NCBI RefSeq assembly: GCF_023078275.1
Contig: NC_062971.1
Location: 6,882,001 to 6,946,000, forward strand
DNA: 64,000 nt
DNA from: Leguminivora glycinivorella
Taxonomy: Eukaryota > Arthropoda > Insecta > Lepidoptera > Tortricidae
Direction of reading: 5' to 3'
Shown: piece after piece, positions 1 through 11,215 of the stretch
Numbering within the stretch: the first letter of the stretch is position 1
How the letters are laid out: every line of letters starts with the position of its first letter
The notes under the pieces: generated by a model
Database searches by the model: none
The model's input: only the letters and a program-made list of their open reading frames with translations
What the model was told of the DNA's origin: nothing
Translations under genes and position numbers: made by a program

Positions 1-655
1 AGTAGTAGAAGTAGGGGTGCGTATCGATCGATATAACTTTTTTTGATATATTTTTAGTCGTTATAACGATCATTTGATATAATTTTTGAATCATATAACA
101 ACAAATAATATACTAACAAATTGTATAATTCTTATTTAATATAGTGATATTTTTTTCGATAAACATTTATTATAATATACTTTGAGTATAATGCTTATTT
201 TCGATAATAAAAAAAATATATAACACAAATACTTTCTAAAACACAGTTAGAATTAAAAAAATTGTACAATAAATTAGATCCATCATTTACCAGAAAATTA
301 GATTAGCTTGGAACTGTGACCCCTACATACAACGCGCTGCTACCAGAAAAAATAGGTTAGGTTAGGTTAGAACTGTGATCCCTTCAAAAAAGAATAAAAT
401 TAATTCATGAAATATTTTATACTGTTTGCTAGTTATATTATAGTAGTCGTATATCAATAGATAGTTATACCATATAACGGTTATTATAAATAAGTGTTAT
501 ACAAAATAATGATTATACAAAATAAAAGTATTTATTTTGTGGTTATACCAAATGTTAATTATGTCAAATGAGTGATTATATCCTTTAAAAATATACCAAA
601 TGTTGTTATATCAAATGTTACTATACCAAAAAAAATTTTACCAATCATTACATAC
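1..655. repeat. AT-rich degenerate repeat built on ATTTGATATAA-like words
   Basis: Short variants of one theme (gatcatttgatataa, ttataccaaatgtta, atatcaaatgttac) recur on both strands across the segment. The middle holds three telomere-type TTAGG units at 353-370, followed by gaactgtga. A second region at 4510-4842 has the same design (atgatcatttggcctaa, ggttctaacctaacct). It looks like a non-coding interspersed repeat; I do not recognise the family and found no clean ends. Confidence 0.4.
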
Positions 656-775
656 CCGTAGTAGTCGTAGTAGTAGTAATCACTTTATTGTGTACAATAG
701 TTTATATTATACAATTTGTTGGTACAGAGATACAAAGGCGAGCTTAACCCTATAAGGGATCTCTTCCAGCTAACC
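656..775 (-). mobile_element. LINE 3' tail ending in a (TAG)n microsatellite
   Basis: Read on the minus strand this is the end of a non-LTR retrotransposon: a ggaagagatcccttat-like block, then gcctttgtatctctgtacc, an AATAAAGTG signal and a CTA trinucleotide tail. A second, forward copy lies at 13899-14033 with the same order of blocks. No coding part is left. The clade is not determined. Confidence 0.65.
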
Positions 776-840
776 TCAAGCTCAAGCTCTTCAAGCTTTC
801 ATGTATTATTAATAACTGAATTATTATTAAACGAACATTA

Positions 841-905
841 GTATGTTTTCTAAACTAGACTATTTCAAATTTCATTTGAAATAGTCTAGTTTAGATGTTT
901 CATAC
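841..905. repeat. Hairpin, 21-bp perfect arms
   Basis: Positions 850-870 and 874-894 are perfect reverse complements around a 3-base loop, and a looser outer match (gtatg at 841, catac at 901) extends it. It could be a very short MITE or a stem-loop precursor. No target-site duplication is clear. Confidence 0.7.
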
Positions 906-1039
906 AAAAGGAGGCTTCTCAAACGTCTCGTTCTTAAATGAAATTTACACTACAGAGCATTGAACGTGCAAATAAAAAAACAATATTTCTTTGTTGTGAA
1001 CTTGTGTGCAATTATTATAATTTATCATAGAGAGAGGTA

Positions 1040-4000
1040 CTGCCGTCCTATCACTAAAACCCATCTAACCCACAAATGATAGTTTTGAGATATGGGCAAA
1101 AAACATAAAAACCCATATCTCTAGGAAATGTGTCGATTTAGTCCAGATTTCTTTTATTCTTAAATTAAAACTAAATTCACGCTAACATTATTTAAAATCA
1201 ATTTAATTAAATATTGTTTAATTTATTAGAAATTCGCCATTTTGTGTTTAAGTTATGCAAATAATTCCTAAAATATGTATGATTTTACTGTTAAAACACG
1301 GTTAAGTATACTTTAGCCGTTTTTTAGGATTGAATAATACATAAAACATGGCTTAATAACGGCAAAGTAAATTAACGTGTTTATAGTAATCGTAACTGAG
1401 CATTGCATAATAATCTAAAAACATAGCTTAATAACCGCAAAGACACTAAACAATTTTATACTATCGTATATGCTCTAAAAAAATGTTGTAACCATTTTTA
1501 AGCTATGCAATGACTACTAACATCGAAATAATTTGTATGCATTCCTAATCTAAAAGCCCGCTATATGACAAACCAGCGACGATTACTAGGTTTTAGCATT
1601 GTCATTCTTTTTAAAAGGAGTTTATCATTTTAGCAATGTCCCGTTTACCTGCAGTACCTGCACTAAGTTTCAAGAGCAATTCAATTTGTTAAATGAATAA
1701 AAGACAACTGTATGATATTGTAACCATTTATTTGCATGCATAAAAAACCTCGTTATAGTTATGTTACAAATTAACATATTTAAACTTAATATAATATTCT
1801 AACATTAGTGAAAACTAACATAACATTAATATGAAACAATAAAATTCGCTTTTAACATTGCAACAAATCAATTTGCTATAACGACACGGCGAAAGGTGTC
1901 GCTCTTGGATATCCAAAGTTATTCGTATTATTACTATAATACACTATTAAAATAATGTTTTTATTACCGAGTTATATAAGGTTAAAAACGGTTGACATTG
2001 GCAGTTCTTACAAAAAGAAACACGGATTTCATTTATTATTCGCCAAGCAAGTGAAAATAGCAATCTTTATTTATTTTATAGACTTCAAAAATTCAAAATA
2101 CATTTAGGATTGTTTGACATAATAATTTTCTCTCTTTCCGCTTGATTCCGTTCTTCTTTAAATTTATTTTTCTTTTTTTGTGCGTTTGGTTTTCGACAGT
2201 TGTATTATTAATATTAATATTACGAGTGTAGTGCTCTATATCGACGGTGGTTCTACATCGATAAATGGTTATATGTACTTATGTGTAGGTCAGTCCTCCT
2301 TTTCTGTATGTAAAACTTCTGGATTTGAAGGGTCTGAATGAATTGGTACAGCAGAATACTTATATATCATACATCTTTTTTTTTTCTTTAAACTAGAATC
2401 AATATAGAGATCTTTGTTAACAATTTCTGGTAAAATCAGGTGCATCATTGCTTAAAATTGCATTAACTAGGTTAAATTTAAGTCTGTTTCTCTGTTGTTT
2501 GTATAAATTGGAGCGGATAAATGAAGATAAAGCTTCATTTTGGATGATACATATGTTGTCATTTTACAATTTTTACATGCTAGGTATAGAGTTCTTCTTC
2601 TTTCGAGTCATCACTTGTAGTTTCAATGCGTCTGCGACGGAATAGTCAAAAACCTTCTTTCCTTATATCAAGATGAGAAGCATTTTACGAATGATTAAAG
2701 AAGTAAACGTTGTTCGATTTTGTTACAACGAAGGATAAACCCAAATTCGATGATCGTCAGCAATGGTTTTAGCTTGGACCAGTAAAAGGGAGTTTTAAAA
2801 TTGATGTATTTTCGTCAGCATTGAAAATTAAAGCAGAAACGTTCGACGTGGCTAAGTTAGGCAAAGAATTCTGAGGTATCAATCTCAAAAATTCTTGAAA
2901 CAATACACAACGATAGAATGTTCCTTGGTAAAGATCGAGTTGAGCAATCCCCTTCTGTTCTACATTTATTAAACTTACTGCTGGTGTGATGACTTGTGGT
3001 CGGTTTTTCGGTATTCATTTTATTCGCAGATCTCTGTTATCGTTTGTATCCTGAAGTTCGTAACAAGCCTAAAAGAAATAACATTAATTAATTTGATTTT
3101 TGACTGCATTATTAAATCAGCTTGACGGTAATATAATGTTGCGCAAGTAATCCATACCTACATAGGTACTAAAACATTGTAAGGTAAATAAATGCTTACA
3201 AAATGTATGTGGCTATGGCAATGCCTACATAGCAATAGGATGGTACAATGTAATTTCTTGACTTTTTTGTTTACGCTTTATTTGTACAGTACACAATAAC
3301 AACATTTTAACTGGGCTCTTGATCGAATAACTTATGAGTTAGGTATTTACTTGTCGCGGCAAACGTGTGATAATACGTTAGCAAAACGCAAGTTGTGCTT
3401 GAAAAAAACCTTAAAAAAAAAGATATTTAACACTTACCTGGTCTTCGGTTTCTTAACATTTTAAGGAGAAAATGTTCATACACCGGTCATTACAGCCTTC
3501 GCACAACCTTCTGCGCGCGAGCCGCTCGGCCGACTGTCGGACTGGCGCAATAACTTTGGAAGGTATACTTTTACAACTAGCGGGGTTTTAGCGTAGCTTT
3601 GCTGGTTTGTCCTGTTTCAGTGTGGCATTATGAATATTTTTTTAGTAATAAATTCACCGTAAAGCGCAGTAACTAGGTTTTAGTGATGTATTTGTAACCG
3701 AAATTACAATGAAAGTCTTTAAATACACGGTTAAAGGACTTTAGCCGTGTTTAAGCGTAGTATTTTATTTAAAAAAGTGAATGTTATAAAATGTAATAAC
3801 GCAATTAAACGGCTTTAATGGGAATTTATGAAGCTTATGTCAAGTAACGTTGTTATAGTTATGTATCGTGTGATAAAACTATGAAGATAAACAACTGCTA
3901 AGCGCTTTAATATAAGTTATAGAAGACAAATGTGGGTTTGCGGTTTTATACTATTGAAAAGGGTTATAAAATAGTGCACTTAGCGAGGTATGTCGACTCT

Positions 4001-4136
4001 GTATCTCGGTAACTAAAAACGATAAAAATATGATTCCAAGACCAGTCGATGGGGAATTCTTTCCTATTTAAGAATATTTATCCAAATGAAAACTGGTAAT
4101 ATGCAGCTTAGAGGGGTTCTAGTGATAGGACGGCAG
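1040..4136. mobile_element. 3.1-kb TIR DNA transposon with 4-bp TSD
   Basis: The left end reads CTGCCGTCCTATCACTA and the right end is its reverse complement (about 17 exact bases, then a weaker match to about 28). GGTA lies directly outside both ends (1036-1039 and 4137-4140), giving a 4-bp target duplication. Inside both ends are related sub-terminal blocks, such as cacggttaa with tttagccg near 1296 and 3727. A GC-rich patch at 3490-3550 and a nearby ATG-plus-splice-donor on the minus strand suggest a decayed gene. The TIR did not match a superfamily I know; Sola-type and Academ-type elements also make about 4-bp duplications, but that is only a pointer. Confidence 0.75.
2560..3459 (-). pseudogene. 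Possible decayed transposase gene of the 3.1-kb transposon
   Basis: On the minus strand an ATG at 3459 opens seven codons (MLRNRRP) and meets a strong splice donor, G|GTAAGTG, at 3438/3437. A pyrimidine-rich acceptor, TTTCTTTTAG, lies at 3069. The sequence after it reads ACYELQDTNDNRDLRIK in one frame, but that frame does not match the phase left by the first exon, and a stop follows. Further along, 2580-2640 reads as a basic-then-acidic stretch (RRRRIETTSDDSKEEE), a composition common near the start of transposases. No catalytic motif can be seen. The gene model is inference; the splice signals are visible. It could also be coincidental ORF fragments. Confidence 0.3.
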
Positions 4137-4140
4137 GGTA

Positions 4141-4509
4141 GCTTTCATTTTTGAATCTATTCCTTTGCTGTGACATATAATGTAGGTACTTAAATATGAT
4201 GGTTTCCAATTTCTGTTTATTACACAATAATACCTGTCAGTGATACATTTGGAACACAAGATTAAGTGTTCGTTAATCTTAATTACTGTTAGTGGCTAAT
4301 GCATATTTCAAGGTAATAAATGTGTCATAAGCAGCATATTTATAACTATTGCTAGATAATTTATGAATATCATAATAAATTGGAAAATGAAAACAATACA
4401 AAGTTACGGGTGAAACTCTTTATGCGTCGGTAGTTTTTGTTTGTTATCCAAAGGCCGTGAGTTTATGTATCACTCAAAATAATATTAGGTACCTAATAGG
4501 GATCTATAT
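4141..4509. other. No feature seen
   Basis: AT-rich sequence between two elements; no open frame, repeat or RNA structure that I could support. Confidence 0.5.
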
Positions 4510-4842
4510 CGGAATCCCTAAAGTTTTTTGAACTATTTTTACATTGCCTTATATTTTTTGGCATAATGATCATTTGGCCTAATTTAAATGTCCTAATATT
4601 GTTTCGCCTAACGCCGTTAAACCCACTTTTTTAGAAGCGATTCGGATTTGTGTGAGGTTACGGTTCTAACCTAACCTAAACCTACCTTTCTAACAGCGAA
4701 TCGGTTCTGGGTAATGTCATTTTTGGGGCAAAATTTAAATTATGCCAAATGATCGTTAGGCCAAAAGAGCGTTGGGCATTTCATAATTCGGCCAAATGAG
4801 TTAGGCCAAGTGATTTTCGAACAAACGTTATTAGGGATTCCG
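4510..4842. mobile_element. 333-bp inverted-repeat element, TTTGGCC-word family
   Basis: The ends are the reverse-complementary 12-mers cggaatccctaa (4510) and ttagggattccg (4831). The interior repeats the words atttggcctaa, gccaaatga and ggttctaacctaacct, echoing 1-655. No clean target duplication. It is non-coding. Confidence 0.5.
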
Positions 4843-5371
4843 AGGGAGACCCACCTAATAGTACCCATCTATCTTATTCCAGATTGAAATTTATTCTTAG
4901 ATTACTGAAGTATTGCTCAATTTTAATATTAGTATTTTTTGGGCTCTATACACAATACCTAAACATAATTTAAATTTTGCCCTAAACCACTGTTTAAGGT
5001 ATCCCAAAAATAATTTACCTCGCAATTTGTAAACTGTCGAGAACTAACCTCTATTCAGAATCCTTTTTCCAATCCAGATTATTTATATGCAAAAAAGGGC
5101 TGGAAGGATGCGGGGTAAATCCATGATATTATCTTGTCTTTTAACCTCTGACCAAAGGGCTATAACTTATACGCACCAGACGGGTTGCCCCGATATATGT
5201 AACTGCTTTCGTTTGTCTAGAGCGGATAACATAATAAATTAGTTGACCAATTGTCCATATGAAGATTGGGATTGGGTACCTTTTTATCGGAAATATATGC
5301 TTTATTGAGCTTAAAGGTTTTCTCAAATTGTTATAGCCTTTTAACAAACTAGGCCGTTAAACATTTCACCA
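4843..5371. other. No feature seen
   Basis: No recognisable gene or repeat. A 68-codon minus-strand frame at 5141-5347 shows no protein-family signal and is treated as chance. Confidence 0.5.
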
Positions 5372-5760
5372 TCCATGAATTTATTTTTCCCCTCACTAGC
5401 TCGGAAAGACGTGTTTTGCCCTTTAACACCAGCGGGTAAAAACGCATTTTATCCACTAGTGGGTAAAGTAATTTGACCTTGAATAAAGCCAAATTAACTG
5501 CTTTAAAATTGAACTACTGGAAGCAGTAGTAAACGCATTTTTTGCGTTGTAGTTTCCTCGCTATAGTGAGGGGAAAAGTTTTGTGTTACACTCGGGTGCA
5601 AATGTATTTTACTTCTCGTGTGTTAAAAATCTCGCAAGTTCAGGATTATATTCTCGAACCACTCGCTTCGCTCGTGGTTCAACTATAGAATCCTTTCACT
5701 TGCTCGTTTTTCAATTCCACACTCGGCGTTAAAATACAACTTTGCCCCCTTGTATAACAA
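5372..5760. repeat. Interspersed non-coding repeat (tttcccctcactag type)
   Basis: Contains short internal inversions that I associate with a common lepidopteran repeat: cccctcactagctcgg against cgctatagtgagggg, and accactcgc against gctcgtggt. No coding frame or clear TSD. Family name unknown to me. Confidence 0.45.
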
Positions 5761-6705
5761 ATAACTATTAATATGGTTTAAAAAGATTTTCAGGAAAATA
5801 ATATTCAATTATTTTTACGTAATAGTTAACGCTCAACGCTCCTCTATGCAGCTCAAACAACCCAAGTATTTGATATTAAACCCAAGTAGTAAATAAATAT
5901 TTTGATAAATCATGAAAGTCACCAATTATTTTTGTGATTATCTTTGCGCCGCTAAGTGAAACATTGGTATTCCGTGTTTTTCTACCAAGTTGCATTGCAT
6001 ACGCCCATGCACGCACGCGTTTATGCATTATATTATTTTTTTAAATATTTAGTCACAATCATCAGTTCACCAGTTCCCCTTTTTATCAATATCATTTTCA
6101 TGTCTCATTCTCTGAACGAAAATTGGGATTCATTTTTGTTCAAGTATTGAGTACATTTGATTTATCTCTCCAATCTCTAAATATCAATAGCTCGAGTTGT
6201 TACTTGACATTTCAGTTAGTAAGGGCATGAATTTTCACTACCATTTCGTCAAGTGCGAACGAGATAGACTACAATCGAGTTATCGCAGCCGGCTAACGAA
6301 AACTGGATTCGTGTGTCATCCCAAATGCATTTTGCAGTAAGATTTAACGATTAAAGTTGACATTTTGTTGCAAAATGCATGTGGGATAACACATTATTGC
6401 GTATTAGTGCCCATCCAACAGTCAAATATATTTTATTCTATTCTAAATCATATCACGGTTAGTGATTACTGCTGTATTTAACTTAAATAGACATCTTCCT
6501 ATTTCAGGTTCAGACTATTCTTCATTCGCACGCCTTAGAAACTCATGTCGGCGGAAGATTGTACCTTTTCAGCCAATTCAAGCCTAATCCACGGATGATG
6601 TATTGAGTTGGTCTGTTCAACCAAGAATATAATGGACCGAAATGATGAATCGGATGTTTTTTTATAGATTCATGTTTGGTAATAGATTTTGGCTACTGTT
6701 TTATT
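5761..6705. other. No feature seen
   Basis: AT-rich. Small frames (for example 5956-6150) have no family signal. A loose local inversion of gcattttgca words near 6325-6380 may be the relic of a MITE. Confidence 0.4.
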
Positions 6706-6942
6706 ATAACCTAACCACAAAATTAAAAATTTGAAAAACCCCCGACCGCGACATAGTAGAATTAGTAGACCGATTTTCATGAAACATGGCTAAGAACACT
6801 CCCGATTAACTCAGATTTCAGACAAAAAAGCTATATCTAAATCGGTTAATCCGTTCGGGAGCTACGATGCCACAGACAGACACACACACAGACAGACACG
6901 TCAAACTTATAACACCCCGTCGTTTTTGCGTCGGGGGTTAAA
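6706..6942 (-). mobile_element. (GTCT)n-microsatellite repeat, copy 1
   Basis: Minus-strand copy of a repeat that starts AACCCCCGACGCAAAAACG, holds a GTCT/GTGT microsatellite, continues with a gcatcgtagctcccgaac block and ends in a ttttgtggttagg block. Two forward copies lie at 19230-19490 and 47371-47640. Microsatellite-carrying repeats of this layout are common in Lepidoptera and some have been linked to Helitron-like transposition; I cannot confirm that here. Confidence 0.7.
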
Positions 6943-6965
6943 AACTGAATTAAATTACGAAGAAT

Positions 6966-7118
6966 AAAACTATGGAAACGGATTAAATCGCGTATAATGA
7001 ATTTAAAATACATCCCGACGTTTCGAACTCTTTACAGCGTTCGTGGTCAACGGTTCCATAGTTTCCATAGTTTTATTTCATGAGTAACTATCGCGGTAAC
7101 CGAAGACAATATTACGAA
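6966..7118 (+). mobile_element. Fold-back fragment, Penelope-like suspected (copy 1)
   Basis: aaaactatggaaac at 6966 is inverted at 7061-7074, around a core with cccgacgtttcgaac. A tail (catgagtaactatcgcgg, then aatatt) follows. A second copy at 29706-29850 has longer perfect arms and the same tail. The cgacgtttcg core and the palindrome-plus-tail layout suggest the terminal part of a Penelope-like retroelement; this is inference. Confidence 0.5.
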
Positions 7119-7140
7119 GAATAAATTAAGAAAAAAGTGA

Positions 7141-7228
7141 CCAAAGCCTCCAATGCCTGAGGCTGGAACCAGCGTACTCAGCAATCGCGGCAGATGTCTG
7201 TATCCTCTCAGCCACCCAGGTCACATCA
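7141..7228 (-). mobile_element. tRNA-derived SINE head, type C (copy 1)
   Basis: Minus strand: a tRNA-like segment with an A-box-like gggtggctgagagga and a B-box-like gctggttccagcctc. The same segment occurs at 38361-38438. The sequence resembles a serine or leucine tRNA more than other tRNAs. The body beyond the tRNA part is not clear. Confidence 0.55.
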
Positions 7229-7699
7229 GTTGCTTAGTTTTAAATTATTATAGTTTACCAGTTATAAATGACCATGGGGTCCCGGGCTTTTGGAAGACGT
7301 GCGTGGAGCCGAAGCCAACACGTAGAGGCTCCTTGTAAGTTGACATTTTATTATAAATGTCACGTGACACCAGTTTAGTTACAATTTATTATAATACCTG
7401 ACTCTAATGGAGGTGCGGAATAATAACTTACCGAATATTTGACTGGTTCTTTGTTCTTGCTTTATCGGGTGTCCGTTCTCACTGATTAGCGACACTGGTT
7501 TAAAAATATATTATCATTTTTCTAGAAATACGGGATCCACTTTTGCTTCGCATAAATTATTATTTTTGCAATAATAATAATATAACATAATTTTCTTTTC
7601 ACATGTAACATGACATCAACATGACTTTGAAAGGAACTGTCATCTACGTCTCCTTCCCGTCAACTTTGTACAATGCCACGTCAGCAAATTTAAATTGAT
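7229..7699. other. No feature seen
   Basis: No supported feature. A 61-codon frame at 7153-7338 overlaps the SINE head and is not credible. Confidence 0.45.
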
Positions 7700-7860
7700 C
7701 CTATTTTGTTACCAACATTTAGTAATATAATTCGACTTTCGTAAGATATATACAGGATAATTGTTATAATTAAGAAAATATAGATACTAGAGAACCTTAA
7801 TGACGAAATAAAACTTAATAAAATCTCAATTCATCAACAAAATCTTGGTAACAAAATAGG
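7700..7860. mobile_element. 161-bp MITE with 15-bp TIRs
   Basis: cctattttgttacca (7700-7714) is perfectly inverted at 7846-7860. The interior is AT-rich and non-coding. No clear target duplication, so the superfamily is open. Confidence 0.6.
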
Positions 7861-8010
7861 AATTAATAAAAACAAATTTAACTTTTCCCTTAATTTTTGT
7901 ACAAACTTTTCGAGAACTGCTGTTTTCCACTTTATCGCACTTAAAACATCCGACAAATGGTCAGAATGTAGTTCATTAATAGTATTTTATGCAACTGGTG
8001 GTTAAAAGAG

Positions 8011-8092
8011 GTCAAAAAAGGTGAGTGGCGTGGGTAAAAATTTGAGGCGAAGCCGAAAATTGTTAATAAAGACGCCACGAGCATTTTTTGAC
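8011..8092. repeat. Imperfect hairpin around a gaggcgaagcc core
   Basis: The blocks gtcaaaaaaggtgagtggcg (8011) and gccacgagcattttttgac (8074) pair with a few mismatches. The central text is gaggcgaagccgaaaat. Probably a short relic of an inverted-repeat element. Confidence 0.5.
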
Positions 8093-8844
8093 TCAGTTAA
8101 ACACCGTTGCATACAATACTTTTTCTACGACCAAGCACTTATTTTGAAAGAAAATTATAAATCAACAAATACCTACTTTCAGTCATCTTAGTTATCTAGT
8201 GGACCGCCTACCATTTTGAATATGCAGTTTGAGTGCAAACATGAAAATAAAACTGTCTATGGTATGGTTCTTTTGAAGCCTGGCCACTAAGACGAATCGA
8301 GCCGAGTTGAATCGAGCTCTCATACATTTGAATGCGATTGGACGCGTCGCCAATGAACGCAGCAGAAAACGAAGGAGTCTCGACTCTGCGAATTGGTTTG
8401 TTAAGTTGGTAGCAATGTATTTACTGAACTGTAACAGCTATATCGTGCTACTAAAATGTTTTCAGGGTATAGACTACACATCTTTTATGTAGGGTTTTAA
8501 AGTTCTATACACTGTAACTCACGAATTTGGGTTTTTATTAAGATTTACACTGACAATTTGACCCCACATAAACGAATTAAGTGTCCCTAGGTCCTTAGTA
8601 ATATGCATAAACGCCAAGGCCACCAAAGTTTAAACATTAATCTATTAACAACAATCATTATACCACAACTAAGCTTATTAAATTACTCTCCTAATATCGT
8701 AATAGAGGGTTAAGTTAGGAATAGCTGCGTCACTGTAATATAGTTTGGAGTTGATTATATTTCGGAGGTTCAGTGTAGGGGGCTTACCGCGAGCACGTCT
8801 CATGTGTTTGCATCTTTGTCGCACTTGTAAATTGGGTACCTACC
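8093..8844. other. No feature seen
   Basis: Non-coding as far as can be judged. The 61-codon frame at 8307-8492 lacks any family signal. Confidence 0.45.
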
Positions 8845-9694
8845 AAAGAGGATCGAGTATTATAGAGAGTTACTGTCAAAGTAAAATGTGTAATCACAGT
8901 GCATGAACTGCCATCTCTTGAGACAAGCTTAAAACTTTTGAACCTCAGTTTTGACAATTTGGCCCATATTCTTAGCTTGATATGTGTTAAAATGTCAAAT
9001 ATTAATATTAGTGTCATCTAGCTGAGCGTACCCCAAAGGTGTAATGCCATCTAGGCCACCGTAACCTTTTTCTGTATGGTACTGAGATACGTTTTTAGGG
9101 TTCCGTAGTCAACTAGGAACCCTTATAGTTTCGCCATGTCTGTCCATCCGTCCGTCCGTCCGTCCGTCCGTCCGTCCGTCCGCGGATAATCTCAGTAACC
9201 GTAAGCACCAGAAACCTGAAATTTGGTACCAATATGTATATCAATCACGCCAACAAAGTGCAAAAATAAAAAATGGAAAAAGATGTTTTATTAGGGTACC
9301 CCCCTACATGTAAAGTGGGGGCTGATATTTTTTTTCATTCCAACCCCAACGTGTGATATATTGTTGGATAGGTATTTAAAAATGAATAAAGGTTTACTAA
9401 GATCATTTTTTGATAATATTAATATTTTCGGAAATAATCGCTCCTAAAGGAAAAAAAAGTGCGTCCCCCCCCCTCTAACTTTTGAACCATATGTTTAAAA
9501 AATATGAAAAAATCACAAAAGTAGAACTTTATAAAGACTTTCTAGGAAAATAGTTTTGAACTTGATAGGTTTAGTAGTTTTTGAGAAAAATACGGAAAAC
9601 TACGGAACCCTACACTGAGCGTGGCCCGACACGCTCTGGCCGGTTTTTTTTCTTCGACTTTATCTGTCTATACGGAGTTATATAATGTCTTTGC
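8845..9694 (+). mobile_element. Interspersed repeat D, copy 1, split by an insertion
   Basis: Contains the blocks ggatcgagtattatagag, gaacctcagttttgacaat and gcgtaccccaaaggtgtaat, shared with 30496-30798, 44307-44566 and 60972-61132. In this copy the text stops at acgttttt (9088-9095) and resumes at 9650 with actttatctgtctatacgg, because an AGGGTTCCG repeat sits between. The uninterrupted copy at 30496-30798 shows the empty state. Confidence 0.75.
9094..9649 (+). mobile_element. AGGGTTCCG...GGCCGGTTTTTT repeat with (CCGT)n, copy 1
   Basis: Starts agggttccgtag and closes with ctacggaaccct, then a gctctggccggtttttttt terminus. A CCGT microsatellite lies at 9147-9182. It is inserted in a T-run of repeat D. 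Other copies: 22330-22496, 30135-30245 (minus), 45922-46212. Confidence 0.8.
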
Positions 9695-9732
9695 TTCGAA
9701 GTAAGTCCAGATGTAAATTAAATTAATTAAAT

Positions 9733-9891
9733 ATGTAGTGCGAAAAGCTTTACCTTCGTATTTTCCGGAAACGTTCGTATTTGTCATGCTACTTCAAACA
9801 GTGTCAATACGTCTTGTACTGAGACTGACTGAAATAACATGACATGTTCGTACGTTTCCGTAAGAATACGAAGGAGCTTTTCAAACTACAT
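9733..9891. mobile_element. 159-bp MITE with about 50-bp imperfect TIRs
   Basis: Starts atgtagtgcgaaaagct and ends with agcttttcaaactacat. The arms share ccttcgtatt, ggaaacgt and tgtcatg blocks. A 35-base piece of the same family lies at 12412-12448. Confidence 0.7.
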
Positions 9892-9959
9892 CTGTAGCTT
9901 GTATGTAAATGTAAGTGAGTCAGAGGAAACATGTCGAACGCGTTTTGAATGATTCACGG

Positions 9960-10131
9960 TTATTTTCATTAGACTTATATTGACCGGGATATATACCGTG
10001 ATTACCTTTTTGATTTTTGTCGAGCTCCCGATATTTCGACGCAGTTGCATGCATCATGATCACGGAAAAAGTTTTCCGTGATCAAAGGTAATCACGGTCT
10101 ATATCCCGTTCAATATAAGTCTAATGTCGAA
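9960..10131. mobile_element. Fold-back element, Penelope-like suspected (ataagtctaat type, copy 1)
   Basis: Arms 9967-10012 and 10083-10127 are near-complementary (cattagacttatattgac, ccgtgattacctttt). The core reads gatatttcgacgcagttgc. Other copies: 11095-11215 (half) and 49428-49595. As with the cgacgtttcg fold-backs, a Penelope-like origin is suspected but unproven. Confidence 0.55.
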
Positions 10132-10333
10132 CGCGGTTTGTGGTAGGACCTCTGGCCTGAATCTCGTGTACAACGTTCCAGTAATGGGCCAGCTACTGGC
10201 TCGGAATATTAATTCAGACGTTTTGGGAGTTCGGCTCTTGTTTCATTTACAGGTCAATACGGGAAATTTTTATAATTTATTTCAACCTACTTTTTGCGTT
10301 GCTCTCATGAGGATTGCTCAGTGTTTTAGGTTC

Positions 10334-10423
10334 TTGGGAGCCTGGGGTCCTTTCATCTTCCAACTCAGAGAGTAGGTAAACAAGTTCCTATTGGAAATAA
10401 GTCGGTTTCCTCACGATTTTTTA
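10334..10423 (-). mobile_element. SINE type B fragment
   Basis: Minus-strand piece with the words cctggggtcc, tccaactca and cggtttcctcacgat, as in the full type-B copies. It lies just before another fragment at 10452-10718. Confidence 0.5.
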
Positions 10424-10451
10424 AATCATGATCAAATAAACAGTCTGGCGG

Positions 10452-10718
10452 CATCAGCATCATTCTCCTTGCGTTATACCGGCATCCTGGGGTCCGTTGT
10501 GACGACTAATCCCAAAATTTGGCGTAGGCACTAGTTTTTACGAAAGCGAATGCCATCTGACCTTCCAACCCAAAGGGCAACTATGCCTTATTGGAATTAA
10601 TCTGGTTTCCTCAGGATGTTTTTCTTCACCGAAAAGCGACTGGCAAATATCAAATGACATTTCGCACATAAGTTCCGAAAACCTCATTGGTACGAGCCGG
10701 GGTTCGAGTCTAGCGGTG
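10452..10718 (-). mobile_element. tRNA-derived SINE type B, minus strand
   Basis: Carries, in reverse, the body of the type-B SINE (aaatgtcatttgatatttg, gaggaaacc, gatggca) and a B-box-like ggttcgagtct variant near its head. The A-box end of the tRNA part is missing. The tail carries the gaatgatgctgatgc run typical of this family. Confidence 0.7.
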
Positions 10719-11094
10719 ATGCTTTATTTCAAAAATGAAACCTTCGGGGTTTAAAGTAATATCACTTTCTTTACATTGATCTTTGAGGGTACGTAACATA
10801 ATTTAAAAGAAAGGTAACGTACTTTGATCAATACAACACATCAAGGTGATTTAAAAGGAATGAAAAAACTTTTTACCTCACTGGTTTTGGACTTTGAAGC
10901 TTCTTGTCAATCCAATTTATATCATATAATGGAGGTGAAAGTAAAACGTGGGCCAAGGGCAACGAGAAAAAAAATTAAAGTTTGTTATGTTTTTATATTC
11001 GGCCCATGTATCTTCGACCTATGTTTTCAGTGTTTTCTTGTCAATAAAAATAAATAAATGAATTAAGTAATTACGATCTTTACGATCTAAGAGT
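10719..11094. other. No feature seen
   Basis: No supported gene. The 77-codon frame at 10824-11057 is rich in lysine and asparagine and has no family signal. Confidence 0.45.
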
Positions 11095-11215
11095 TTTGAA
11101 TGATTCTTGGTTATTTTCATTAGACTTATATTGACCGGGTTATAGATTAGCTTTTTGATTTTTGTCGAACTCCCGATATTTCGACGAAATTGCATGTATC
11201 ATTGATCATCTTTAC
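11095..11215. mobile_element. Half copy of the ataagtctaat fold-back
   Basis: Matches the left arm and core of 9960-10131 (cattagacttatattgac, ctcccgatatttcgac); the right arm is absent. Confidence 0.5.

Noticed and set aside
1040..4136. Assignment of the 3.1-kb transposon to CACTA/EnSpm because of CACTA in the TIR
   Set aside because: CACTA elements start with that word and make 2-3-bp duplications; here it lies 14 bases in and the duplication is 4 bp.
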